Under the pieces are notes generated by a model that saw nothing but the letters and a program-made list of their open reading frames with translations, ran no database searches and had not been told where the DNA came from. This document shows, piece after piece, positions 15,588 through 23,607 of a stretch of 25,540 nt of DNA. Numbering within the stretch: position 1 is the stretch's first letter; each line of letters starts with the position of its first letter. Source of the DNA: DASPJL01 sp035628645 (GTDB lineage: Bacteria > Bacteroidota > Bacteroidia > Cytophagales > Cyclobacteriaceae); assembly GCA_035628645.1 (NCBI GenBank), contig DASPJL010000041.1, positions 1 through 25,540 on the forward strand. Reading direction: 5' to 3'. The translations under genes were made by a program, and so were the position numbers.

Positions 15588-16244
15588 TTATAAGGAAAGT
15601 TTTTTGCCATCTGCAATAAACATTTCCATTCCTTTGTCAGTCAAAGGATGGTTTAAAAGTCCAAGGATAACCTTTAAAGGGCAAGTGGCAATATCTGCAC
15701 CTATTTCCGCACATTTGATCAAGTGCATAGTATGTCTTATAGAAGCCGCCAACACTTCGGTGTCGATACCATAGTTATCGAAGATTAAGCGGATCTGGCT
15801 TACCAATTCTAATCCATCATAAGCGATGTCATCCAATCGGCCAATAAACGGAGAAACATAACTTGTTCCGGCTTTTGCCGCCATTAAAGCTTGCCCTGCA
15901 GAAAATACCAATGTAGTGTTCGTTTTGATTCCTCTGTCCGCAAAATATTTTATGGCTTTGATTCCATCTTTTAGCATCGGGATCTTTACGATAATCTTAT
16001 CGTCTATTTTGGCATATTCTTCACCTTCCTTAATCATTCCTTCAAAGTCAATTGCAATTACTTCTGCATTTACATCGCCGTCTACTATTTTGCAAATCTC
16101 CTCATAATGGGCCATTATGTTCTTTTTTCCGGTAATGCCTTCTTTAGCCATTAAAGTTGGGTTGGTTGTTACGCCATCCAAAATCCCTAAAGATTGTGCT
16201 TCACGAATTTCGTTAAGATTTGCAGTGTCAATAAAAAACTTCAT
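15588..16244 (-). CDS. Transaldolase / fructose-6-phosphate aldolase family, probably transaldolase
   Basis: 218 residues, the short class of transaldolases (Fsa/TalC). 'FIDTANLNEI', 'LDGVTTNPTLMAKEG' and 'KIIVKIPML' are diagnostic. K87 is the Schiff-base lysine. By alignment with E. coli FsaA from memory (constant offset of 2: K85 to K87), the FsaA Gln59 position is Glu here (E61, 'NAEVIA') and the Tyr131 position is Phe (F133, 'VSPFIGR'). Both are transaldolase-type, so I predict sedoheptulose-7-P/glyceraldehyde-3-P transfer rather than fructose-6-P cleavage. Cytoplasmic. Its divergent neighbour is transketolase, which fits the non-oxidative pentose-phosphate pathway. First gene of an operon with the 69-aa ORF and ftsE. 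Confidence 0.92.
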   Translation of the reverse strand: MKFFIDTANLNEIREAQSLGILDGVTTNPTLMAKEGITGKKNIMAHYEEICKIVDGDVNAEVIAIDFEGMIKEGEEYAKIDDKIIVKIPMLKDGIKAIKYFADRGIKTNTTLVFSAGQALMAAKAGTSYVSPFIGRLDDIAYDGLELVSQIRLIFDNYGIDTEVLAASIRHTMHLIKCAEIGADIATCPLKVILGLLNHPLTDKGMEMFIADGKKLSL

Positions 16245-16596
16245 TTTGATTTCTTTTTAAATTAAATAGGTTATGATTAAGAGAAGCAAATCTAATTATA
16301 AAAAAATGAAAATTTTAATATAGGTTAATAATGTTTAGGGTCTAAATCAGGGCTTGTTTTAGTATTTAACCGGCTTGAATATCTTATAATTATGACGAGT
16401 AAAATCTATTTTTTAGGAAAGGCCCAAAGAAAATAAAATAGCTGTTTGAACCATGTAATACATTAATTTTGAAGTGAGATGTGGAGAATTGAGAAGAATT
16501 CAAGAACTTGCCAATTCTTTTTTAAGGGCTTAAGTTTCCGGTTTAAATCTTAAATTGGATCTGTCTAAAGATTTTTTAAGAAAAATTTAAAATATA
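16245..16596. other. Intergenic region between divergent tal/fsa and transketolase genes
   Basis: 352 bases, no gene. Minus strand: TAGATTTG at 16294-16287 matches TAnnTTTG about 42 bases before the transaldolase start. Plus strand: TAATTTTG at 16464-16471 also matches, with a TTTG 15 bases earlier (short spacing). A weak terminator-like hairpin follows at 16491-16523, inside what would be the transketolase leader. Confidence 0.45.
16287..16294 (-). promoter_or_regulatory. Possible -7 element of the tal/fsa operon
   Basis: Minus-strand TAGATTTG (followed by C) is a full match to TAnnTTTG. Predicted transcript start would leave a leader of about 35 bases. No convincing -33 element 19-21 bases upstream. 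Confidence 0.35.
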
Positions 16597-17451
16597 ATGA
16601 GCGATAATTTAAAATCAATTGAAGAACTAAAGCAAATTGCTTCACAAATCAGAAGAGATAGTTTAAGGATGGTGCATGGCGCAAAATCAGGACACCCGGG
16701 AGCATCTCTGGGATGCGCGGATTTCTTTACGGCTCTTTATTTCAAAATTTTAAAACACAACAAAAACTTTAATTTAGATGGTGTAGGGGAGGATCTTTTC
16801 TTTCTTTCCAATGGTCATATTTCTCCGGTTTGGTATAGTACACTGGCCAGGGCAGGATATTTCGAACCAAAAGAATTAGCAACCTTTAGAAAGTTAAATT
16901 CAAGACTACAGGGACATCCTGCTACAGAAGAAGGCCTGCCTGGAATAAGGGTGGCGTCAGGTTCTTTGGGACAAGGACTTTCTGTGGCCATTGGTGCAGC
17001 ATTAAGTAAGAAATTGAATAATGATCCTGGCCTGATATATGTTTTGATGGGTGATGGAGAACAACAAGAAGGACAAGTATGGGAAGCAGCCATGTTTGCC
17101 CCTCATAATAAAGTGGATAACTTAATAGCTTCTATTGACTATAACGGACAACAAATTGACGGACCGGTGGATAGGATATTAAATCTTGGCGATTTGGGTG
17201 CAAAATACCGGGCTTTTGGTTGGGAAGTAATTGAAAGTGACGGCAATAATATGGAGAATGTCGTAGCAGCTTTAGAAAAGGCGAAAAGCATGACCGGAAG
17301 AGGAAAACCAATCATGAATCTGATGAGAACTGATATGGGAGCAGGCGTTGATTTTATGATGCATTCTCACAAATGGCATGGAGTAGCTCCAAATGATGAA
17401 CAACTGGCTACCGCATTAACTCAGATTCCGGAAACTTTAGGGGACTATTAA
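16597..17451 (+). CDS. Transketolase, N-terminal (TPP-binding) subunit
   Basis: 284 residues, the length of the split-type N-terminal half. Visible motifs are 'GAKSGHPGASLG' with H33, 'LSNGHISPVWYS', 'GHPA', and the thiamine diphosphate motif 'GDGEQQEGQVWEA' (about 152-164) ending in 'DYNGQQIDGP'. It moves two-carbon ketol units in the pentose-phosphate pathway and needs the C-terminal subunit to form the active site. That subunit is 1.5 kb downstream instead of adjacent: a terminator and a secreted VWA gene stand between. It diverges from the transaldolase-type gene, matching the same pathway. No in-frame break; the split is the normal two-gene form, not a pseudogene. Confidence 0.94.
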   Translation: MSDNLKSIEELKQIASQIRRDSLRMVHGAKSGHPGASLGCADFFTALYFKILKHNKNFNLDGVGEDLFFLSNGHISPVWYSTLARAGYFEPKELATFRKLNSRLQGHPATEEGLPGIRVASGSLGQGLSVAIGAALSKKLNNDPGLIYVLMGDGEQQEGQVWEAAMFAPHNKVDNLIASIDYNGQQIDGPVDRILNLGDLGAKYRAFGWEVIESDGNNMENVVAALEKAKSMTGRGKPIMNLMRTDMGAGVDFMMHSHKWHGVAPNDEQLATALTQIPETLGDY

Positions 17452-17490
17452 AAGTAGTTTCAATTTTCTTGATTTACTAAATTGATGATA

Positions 17491-17532
17491 GAAATCTTTT
17501 TCATTTCGCGATGAAAAAGATTTCCTTTTTTT
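17491..17532 (+). terminator. Strong intrinsic terminator after transketolase N-subunit
   Basis: Perfect 14-bp arms GAAATCTTTTTCAT / ATGAAAAAGATTTC (17491-17504, 17511-17524), loop TTCGCG, followed by CTTTTTTT. It starts about 40 bases after the transketolase N-subunit stop and about 70 bases before the VWA gene, so it should separate the two transketolase subunit genes into different transcripts unless read-through occurs. Confidence 0.88.
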
Positions 17533-17601
17533 GAGGAAATTAATTCGTTGATAATAAGCTGAAGGATTAAATGTTTTAAGTTAAACATTGGTGCTAAGCT
17601 C

Positions 17602-18999
17602 ATGATTATGTACAAAAGGTTTTTTATACTTATAGTATTCTTTTCAAGTATTTGTCTGTCCCAATTTACTTTTGGGCAAGGTATAAATAAGCAGGAATTA
17701 CCTAAGAAAGTAAGGATACTGTTTCTTTTGGATGGCTCTGGAAGTATGTTGGCAAAATGGGAAAATTTAACCAGGATGGATATTGCCAAACGTCTTCTTG
17801 TGGATATAGTGGATTCATTAAAAGTTAATCCTGATTTGGAATTGGGCCTGCGTGTATACGGCCATATGTATGATAAAAGGTACAATAACTGCACGGACAG
17901 TAAGCTTGAGGTTCCTTTTGTTAAGGGAAATCATGAGAATATAAAGTATAAGATAAGGAATTTGAAACCTCAGGGTGTTACTCCCATTGCCTATTCTCTG
18001 GAACAAGCCGCCAATGATTTTCCTAAGGAAAAAAATGTAAGGAATATTATCATCATTATAACCGATGGATTGGAATCTTGTAAAGGAGATCCATGTGCCG
18101 TTTCGCTTGCCTTGCAGAAAAAGAATATTTTTCTTAAACCCTTTATAATAGGAATAGGAGGAGAGCAGGGATTTGCTGAGGCATTTCAGTGCATGGGAAA
18201 GTATTACGATGCTGACAACGTCGACAAATTCCGAAAAGCTTTAAAAACAGCAATAAGACAAACCCTTTATAAAACCACGGTAACCGTAAGTCTTTTGAAC
18301 ATAAAAGATCAACCCAAAGAAACAAATGTTAATATGACTTTTGTGAATAATGTGACGGGAGAAGCAAAGTATGACTTCGTACATTTGCTGGATAAAAATG
18401 GCAACCCCGATACTTTAGAAGTTGATCCTGTACTTTCCTATGACCTTGTTATTAATACTATTCCTAAAGTAGTAAAAAAGAATATTCAGCTTGAAGGTGG
18501 AATGCACAATGATATTTCCGTAAAAACTCCGCAGGGAAGCTTGTCTTTTTCACCGGTACTATTTGACGTAACGCCTCAGATACTCGTGCGGCAAAATGGC
18601 AGGACTGAAATACTGAATATTCAAAAATTAAATCTTTCCGAAAATTACCTTGTGGGAAAATATGACCTTGAAGTGCTTACTTTGCCAAGACTAATTATAG
18701 AAAATGTAGCAATCCATCAAAGTAAAAATACTGTTATTGACATACCTTCCCCCGGTAAATTAATTATTTTAGATAATTTTACGGGCTTTGGCTCTCTCTA
18801 TAAAATAAAAGAAGATGGAAGTCAGGAATGGATCTATAATTTTGAAAATAATAACTCCAGAATGACGCTTACTTTAATGCCAGGAGATTATAAAATGGTG
18901 TTTAGAGCGGAGAAAGCCTTTACAAGCAAGTTTACGGATGTACAAAATTTTACTATAAAATCAGGTTCAAATAATCATATTAAACTATTTTCTAAATGA
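17602..18999 (+). CDS. Secreted von Willebrand factor A domain protein
   Basis: 465 residues. Signal peptide at about 1-25 ('FFILIVFFSSICLSQFTFG'). VWA domain at about 37-225 with a complete MIDAS: 'DGSGSM' (44-49), a Thr in the 'NLTRMDIAK' region and 'ITDGLESC'. Two Cys-containing segments ('NNCTDSK', 'ESCKGDPCA') may form disulfides in the periplasm. The C-terminal part holds two tandem beta repeats of about 75 residues (about 308-380 and 381-462), each with a 'P.G.L' opening, 'LY.I..DG'-like centre and 'L.PG.Y' turn. Role unknown; VWA proteins bind metal-dependent protein partners. Start is ATG at 17602 or 17608. Its stop overlaps the transketolase C-subunit start by ATGA, an odd pairing of a secreted protein and a sugar enzyme. 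Confidence 0.88.
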   Translation: MIMYKRFFILIVFFSSICLSQFTFGQGINKQELPKKVRILFLLDGSGSMLAKWENLTRMDIAKRLLVDIVDSLKVNPDLELGLRVYGHMYDKRYNNCTDSKLEVPFVKGNHENIKYKIRNLKPQGVTPIAYSLEQAANDFPKEKNVRNIIIIITDGLESCKGDPCAVSLALQKKNIFLKPFIIGIGGEQGFAEAFQCMGKYYDADNVDKFRKALKTAIRQTLYKTTVTVSLLNIKDQPKETNVNMTFVNNVTGEAKYDFVHLLDKNGNPDTLEVDPVLSYDLVINTIPKVVKKNIQLEGGMHNDISVKTPQGSLSFSPVLFDVTPQILVRQNGRTEILNIQKLNLSENYLVGKYDLEVLTLPRLIIENVAIHQSKNTVIDIPSPGKLIILDNFTGFGSLYKIKEDGSQEWIYNFENNNSRMTLTLMPGDYKMVFRAEKAFTSKFTDVQNFTIKSGSNNHIKLFSK

Positions 19000-19952
19000 C
19001 AACAAAGTTCACCTATACCGATAAAAAGGATACTCGTTCTGGTTTTGGAGCAGGATTGGTTGAAGCAGGAAAAAGAAATCCAAATGTAGTGGCGTTATGT
19101 GCTGATCTTATCGGTTCTTTAAAAATGGATGCTTTTATTAAAGAATTTCCTGAAAGGTTTTTTCAAATTGGTATAGCTGAAGCCAACATGATGGGAATAG
19201 CCGCGGGGCTTACCATTGGCGGTAAAATTCCTTTTACCGGAACTTTCGCAAACTTTTCTACAGGAAGAGTATATGATCAGATTCGTCAATCTATAGCTTA
19301 TTCAGGCAAAAATGTAAAAATATGTGCGTCACATGCTGGTTTAACGTTGGGTGAAGATGGCGCCACACATCAAATCCTTGAAGATTTGGGAATGATGAAA
19401 ATGCTTCCTCATATGACTGTCATTAATCCTTGCGATTATAATCAAACCAAAGCGGCTACGATTGCAATCGCTGAGTATGAAGGTCCGGTTTATTTAAGGT
19501 TCGGAAGACCTGTAGTTCCTATTTTCACTCCGGCAGATCAAAAGTTTGAGATTGGAAAGGCCTGGAAAATGGTTGATGGCTACGATGTATCCATTTTTGC
19601 TACAGGGCACCTGGTTTGGAAAGCAATTGAAGCTGAAGCTATTCTGGCCGAAAAAGGAATCAAAGCTGAAATAATAAATATCCATACCATTAAACCATTG
19701 GATGAAACGGCGATCCTGGAATCCGTTGCCAAAACTAAATGTGCAGTATCGGCCGAGGAACATCAGTTAAACGGAGGACTAGGTGACAGTATAGCTCAGG
19801 TACTTTCAAGACATAATCCTTCTCCCCTTGAAATGGTAGGTGTAAAAGATACTTTCGGAGAAAGCGGCACACCGGATGAATTGATGGAAAAATATGGTCT
19901 TACTGCCGAGAGAATTGTAACTGCAGCCATGGCAGCAATGAAAAGGAAATAG
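18996..19952 (+). CDS. Transketolase, C-terminal subunit
   Basis: 318 residues: pyrimidine-binding domain plus C-terminal domain. 'FPERFFQIGIAEANMMGIAAGL' carries E62, the Glu that activates the TPP aminopyrimidine. 'THAGLTLGEDGATHQILED'-type sequence is visible as 'SHAGLTLGEDGATHQ', and 'PVYLRFGRP' ends the Pyr domain. The C-terminal domain includes 'IKPLDETAI' and 'AEEHQLNGGLGDSIA'. It completes the active site with the N-subunit encoded at 16597-17451. Its ATG lies inside the VWA gene's last codons (ATGA), so its translation is probably coupled to the VWA protein. A terminator follows. Confidence 0.94.
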   Translation: MTTKFTYTDKKDTRSGFGAGLVEAGKRNPNVVALCADLIGSLKMDAFIKEFPERFFQIGIAEANMMGIAAGLTIGGKIPFTGTFANFSTGRVYDQIRQSIAYSGKNVKICASHAGLTLGEDGATHQILEDLGMMKMLPHMTVINPCDYNQTKAATIAIAEYEGPVYLRFGRPVVPIFTPADQKFEIGKAWKMVDGYDVSIFATGHLVWKAIEAEAILAEKGIKAEIINIHTIKPLDETAILESVAKTKCAVSAEEHQLNGGLGDSIAQVLSRHNPSPLEMVGVKDTFGESGTPDELMEKYGLTAERIVTAAMAAMKRK

Positions 19953-19986
19953 TTAGGTTGCTAATTGCATAATGTACTAATAACAG

Positions 19987-20020
19987 GAGAATGTCTAAAA
20001 AGACATTCTCTTTCAATTTT
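19987..20020 (+). terminator. Intrinsic terminator after transketolase C-subunit
   Basis: 10-bp stem GAGAATGTCT / AGACATTCTC (19987-19996, 20001-20010) with an AAAA loop, followed by TTTCAATTTT. It closes the VWA-transketolase C unit about 35 bases after the stop. Confidence 0.82.
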
Positions 20021-20153
20021 CGGGTATTGATATATTATGAAATTGTAAATAAAACTCGCTCGCTTCTTAATTATCTCATTATCACATAAGCAAATAATCA
20101 CATTACCGTTATCTTGTTAAAAGTTAGCTAATCTTACAAAAGAAAGTAGCTCA

Positions 20154-20184
20154 AAGGTTTTTATATTTAATCTATATAAACCTT
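20154..20184. repeat. Imperfect inverted repeat upstream of the OmpA gene
   Basis: Arms AAGGTTTTTATA (20154-20165) and TATATAAACCTT (20173-20184) pair at 11 of 12 positions around a 7-base loop, 27 bases before the OmpA-family ATG. It may be an operator or a leader hairpin; it lacks a T run, so it is not a plain terminator. Confidence 0.5.
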
Positions 20185-20211
20185 CCTATCTTCAATGAGT
20201 TTACCTGGCTT

Positions 20212-22254
20212 ATGAGATTTACTTTAAATACCTTGATTTTTCTTTTGCTCTGCAATCTTTGCCGCAGCCAGACGGTGCTATGGGGCTCGGAAATTTCTTA
20301 TCAGTATAATCAGTTTGGTGAGGAAGAGTATTCAGCAAAACAGGCTTTGGGAGAACCAAATGCTTCTTTGGGAGAAATCAGTCCTAAGGCTTTCAAAATG
20401 AAGTCAGACGCAGCCTTAGGAACCATTATTGCAAGATTTTTAAAAGTAGAAGTCATCCGACAAATCGTAATAGTTGAAAGCAATGCTCCGGGAAGGGTTG
20501 TCGAAGTAAATGTATATGATGAGAAAAGTACCAAATACAATGTTTATAAAAATTTTCCTCAGGAATTACCTGAAAGCTATAGACTTCTCACATTGCAATT
20601 GCCAGCCAATGCTTCTTATAAAGTAGACAGGGTAGAAGTTAAACTAAATTCAATTGCTAAAAAGGGATGGTGCCAGATTGATGCAATTGGCATTACCACT
20701 TCCACGCTTCCGATAAATCTAAATTCCATAAAAGATTCCAATATGGTGGCTTCCAGGGTTAATTCCGCTTCTCAGGCTATCCTTAATTTCTCTTCAGATG
20801 TGGAAACTTTGGGAGAAAAAATTAATACAGGAGTTACAGAAACAAAACCGATAATTTCTGCTGACGGAAAGACACTTTATTTCTGTAGACAAAATTATGC
20901 TTATAATGTTGGCGGCAAAAGGGATGACCAGGACATCTGGTATGCTGAATTAAGTAAGAACAATGAATGGTCTTATGCTGCAAATATTGGAAAGCCATTG
21001 AATGATAGAAACCCAAATGGCGTAAGTTCTGTATCGACAGATGGAAATACATTATTGCTTATAAATGAATATGAAGAGGGCGGAAGTTTTAAACCAGGCG
21101 CTTCGGTAAGTCATAGAATTAAAGGGGGATGGAGTAAGCCGGAAAGACTCAACATAGAAAGGTTTTCAAATAAAGGAATTTACCTGGATTTTTGCTTTTC
21201 TGGTAGTGGGAAAGTTCTGTTAATGGCAATAAATAAGAGTGATTCTTATGGGGATCAGGACATTTATGTCAGCTTTAACAAAGACGGAAACAACTGGGCT
21301 GAACCTATAAATATCGGGCAATCGGTGAATACTAAAAATGCAGAATTTTCACCTTTTCTGGCAGCAGATGAAAAAACATTATATTTTGCTTCGGATGGAT
21401 ATGATGGTTATGGAGGAAGTGATATTTACTACACCAAACGGTTGGATGATACCTGGAAAAACTGGTCTAAACCGGTAAATCTGGGTGCAAAGGTCAATTC
21501 TTCCGATTGGGATGGATATTATTCTGTTTCGGCAGCAGGGGATTATGCCTACTTGGTTTCCACCAGAAATTCAATCGGCAATTCAAAAGACATTTATCGG
21601 ATTGGACTCCCTAAAGAACATAAGCCCGAACCGGTGCTCCTTTTAGCGGGAACAGTTTATAACGCAAAAACAAAGCAGCCTATTGGTTCAAAAATTATTT
21701 TTGAAACCCTTCCGAATGGAATTGAACAGGGAATAGCTAATTCAAATCCAGAGAACGGGAATTATAAAATTGTTCTTCCTAGGGGGAAAAATTATGCTTA
21801 TCTGGCACAAGCGTCCGGGTATTTATCTTTAGAAGAAAATATAGATCTTTCTAATCTTAGCGATTATACCGAGATCAAAAAAGACCTTTATCTTATCCCA
21901 ATTGAGGTAGGACAAAAGGTAGAGTTGAAGAATGTGTTTTTTGTAAGAGGAATGGCGACTCTTCTTGAAAATTCTTATCCTGAATTGGAGAGGCTGGCCA
22001 AATTATTAAAGGAAAATGAAAATATTCATATTGAACTTGCCGGCCATACGGACAACAGGGGAAATGCAGCATTAAATTTTAAGTTATCTGAGGACCGGGT
22101 AAAAGTAGTGAAAGAGTTTTTGGTCAGAAGGGGCGTTGAAGGTAAAAGAATTAAAATTAAAGCCTATGGCGGTTCCAAACCAATAGCCAGCAACACAACA
22201 GAAGAAACCCGAAGATTAAACAGAAGGGTAGAAGTGACGGTGTTGAGTTTTTAA
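20212..22254 (+). CDS. OmpA-family protein with PD40 repeats
   Basis: 680 residues. Signal peptide at about 1-19. Residues about 35-160 form a galactose-binding-like beta domain opening with 'AKQALGEPNAS'. Residues about 205-465 are WD40-like PD40 repeats ('ISADGKTLYF', 'VSTDGNTLLLI', 'LAADEKTLYFASDG', 'YGGSDIYY'), probably a beta-propeller. Residues about 478-560 resemble a carboxypeptidase-regulatory-like Ig fold ('GTVYNAKTKQPIGSKIIFE'). Residues about 570-680 form an OmpA C-terminal domain with 'ELAGHTDNRGNAALNFKLSEDRV', including the conserved Asp and Arg that hold peptidoglycan. Proteins of this layout link outer-membrane or gliding/secretion machinery to the cell wall in Bacteroidota. 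It stands alone between two regulatory gaps. Confidence 0.9.
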   Translation: MRFTLNTLIFLLLCNLCRSQTVLWGSEISYQYNQFGEEEYSAKQALGEPNASLGEISPKAFKMKSDAALGTIIARFLKVEVIRQIVIVESNAPGRVVEVNVYDEKSTKYNVYKNFPQELPESYRLLTLQLPANASYKVDRVEVKLNSIAKKGWCQIDAIGITTSTLPINLNSIKDSNMVASRVNSASQAILNFSSDVETLGEKINTGVTETKPIISADGKTLYFCRQNYAYNVGGKRDDQDIWYAELSKNNEWSYAANIGKPLNDRNPNGVSSVSTDGNTLLLINEYEEGGSFKPGASVSHRIKGGWSKPERLNIERFSNKGIYLDFCFSGSGKVLLMAINKSDSYGDQDIYVSFNKDGNNWAEPINIGQSVNTKNAEFSPFLAADEKTLYFASDGYDGYGGSDIYYTKRLDDTWKNWSKPVNLGAKVNSSDWDGYYSVSAAGDYAYLVSTRNSIGNSKDIYRIGLPKEHKPEPVLLLAGTVYNAKTKQPIGSKIIFETLPNGIEQGIANSNPENGNYKIVLPRGKNYAYLAQASGYLSLEENIDLSNLSDYTEIKKDLYLIPIEVGQKVELKNVFFVRGMATLLENSYPELERLAKLLKENENIHIELAGHTDNRGNAALNFKLSEDRVKVVKEFLVRRGVEGKRIKIKAYGGSKPIASNTTEETRRLNRRVEVTVLSF

Positions 22255-22271
22255 GAAATGTTAAATGTTAA

Positions 22272-22360
22272 ATTTTGAATTTTGAATCTGTTCAATAAAT
22301 AATTTAATTACGTGCCTTTAAAAGCTTTTAATTTAAAATTCATCATTCATAATTCAAAAT
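22272..22360. repeat. AT-rich inverted repeat between convergent genes
   Basis: Arms ATTTTGAATTTTGAAT (22272-22287) and ATTCATAATTCAAAAT (22345-22360) are reverse complements with one mismatch. Inside lies a 12-bp palindrome TAAAAGCTTTTA. Within the arms the unit GAATTTT/GAAT repeats. It lies between the OmpA gene (+) and the lacI-type gene (-) and may act as a two-way terminator or be a member of a dispersed intergenic repeat. Confidence 0.55.
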
Positions 22361-22364
22361 CCCC

Positions 22365-23441
22365 CTAATTGTCTGCCTCTATATAATACTTCAGGTTTTC
22401 CTTACTTATAATATCCAGCGGTAAATATTTTAAGGAATTGATACTCTTCCTGAATACTATACTTTCTGTCAGGCTTAATATCCCAAAATAGCCTTGTCCC
22501 TTAGGATTCTGATTGATTAGAAAATCAATAGTTCCTTTGTTAAGATAATCGAGGTTTTTCTCCAATAGATCGTATCCTATAAGTCTTAGATCTTTTATTC
22601 CTCTTTTTCCAAAATAAGAAGCAATCTCAAAACCTTTTGAAGTGGTGACAAAAACCCCTTTTATATCCGGATTTTCAGCAAATAAATAATCCAGCTTTTC
22701 CGTAAAACTTATATGATTAGGGTTAGGTAGATCTGCACTAATAACTTTGTAAACTTTTCCTTCTTCTTCCAATGAAGTGAAATAATCCCTGAACCCTTTT
22801 TCTTTTTTGATCAAATGAGCTGAGTTTGCAATATCTTCAGCTATATGCACAATTACAAAAGTGCTTGGGTGAGGGGTGCCGTACTGAATAAGCTTTCCGG
22901 CAAGAACTCCGCTTTGATAAGAGTCTTGACCAATATAACACAAAGGGGAAGATTCGCTGATCTGGGTATTGATAAGAACATAAGGAAGATTATTCTTTTC
23001 CCAGTTTTCAAAGAATGGGAGTGATTCTCTGAGAAATAAAGGAGCAACAAGGATTCCTTCTGGTCTGTTTTCAGTTACTTCATGTGCCTTTTCTAAAAAA
23101 GTGTTCACCTTGTTCAAATCAAAATAATAGAAATCTACGACGATCCCATATCCTTTAAATTCTTTGAAAGCTTTTTCAATGCCAATCTTGGAGTCAAGCC
23201 AATAGGAATCCTGATCAGGATCCGGTATCAAGGCTGCAAACCTATAAGTCTTATTGGTACCAAGCGTCCTTGCTATCAAGTTGGGTTCGTAGTTTAATTC
23301 CTTTATAATCCGCTTGACTTTTTCCCTGACCTCTTCAGAAACGCGTCCCCTGTTGTGCAGAACCCTGTCTACTGTTCCTACTGAAACCTGGGCTTTTTCA
23401 GCAATATCTTTAATTCTTATAGGCCCTTGATTGTTTTCCAA
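22365..23441 (-). CDS. LacI-family transcriptional regulator
   Basis: 358 residues. N-terminal helix-turn-helix at about 8-32, 'IRIKDIAEKAQVSVGTVDRVLHN', with hinge helix 'NLIARTLG' (about 54-61). A periplasmic-binding-protein-like sensor domain follows ('FAALIPDPDQDSYW', 'GILVAPLF', 'YIGQDSYQSGVLAGKLI', 'LIGYDLLEKN'). This 'GTVDRVLHNRGRVS' type is widespread in Bacteroidota and usually senses sugars. It diverges from the NagB-LmbE fusion, and a lac-like palindrome lies between them, so it probably controls that gene and itself, with an amino-sugar derivative as the likely signal (inference). At the recognition helix, Val and Gly replace Tyr17 and Gln18 of E. coli LacI while Arg22 is kept. 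Confidence 0.92.
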   Translation of the reverse strand: MENNQGPIRIKDIAEKAQVSVGTVDRVLHNRGRVSEEVREKVKRIIKELNYEPNLIARTLGTNKTYRFAALIPDPDQDSYWLDSKIGIEKAFKEFKGYGIVVDFYYFDLNKVNTFLEKAHEVTENRPEGILVAPLFLRESLPFFENWEKNNLPYVLINTQISESSPLCYIGQDSYQSGVLAGKLIQYGTPHPSTFVIVHIAEDIANSAHLIKKEKGFRDYFTSLEEEGKVYKVISADLPNPNHISFTEKLDYLFAENPDIKGVFVTTSKGFEIASYFGKRGIKDLRLIGYDLLEKNLDYLNKGTIDFLINQNPKGQGYFGILSLTESIVFRKSINSLKYLPLDIISKENLKYYIEADN

Positions 23442-23499
23442 CTTATAAAGTTTTATGAGTGAAAAAATGGTTTAATTGTATGAATTTGATAATGATCAA

Positions 23500-23507
23500 C
23501 AAATATA
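23500..23507 (-). promoter_or_regulatory. Possible -7 element of the lacI-type gene
   Basis: Minus-strand TATATTTG is a full match to TAnnTTTG, about 60 bases before the regulator's ATG. The nearest TTG upstream gives a 25-base spacer, longer than usual, so this is tentative. Confidence 0.35.
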
Positions 23508-23607
23508 GTTTATAATTTATGGGGAGAAACCTCAAGCGAATTTTTTCCTTTAAACTTATGATTTGCTGAATTTTTAAAATTAAATAATTCTTTTGAATAA
23601 TAATTTG

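Noticed and set aside
13500..16600. CRISPR array near cas6
   Set aside because: Read for direct repeats of 25-40 bases at regular spacing on both sides of cas6; none seen. The region is fully occupied by genes except short gaps without repeats.
17460..17894. 144-codon minus-strand frame over the start of the VWA gene
   Set aside because: It opposes a gene with a clear signal peptide and MIDAS motif, and its translation has no recognisable pattern. It also covers the terminator.
16597..19952. Transketolase as a gene broken by insertion
   Set aside because: Both halves have proper starts, stops and complete domains typical of the two-subunit form; there is no transposase or duplicated target site around the VWA gene.
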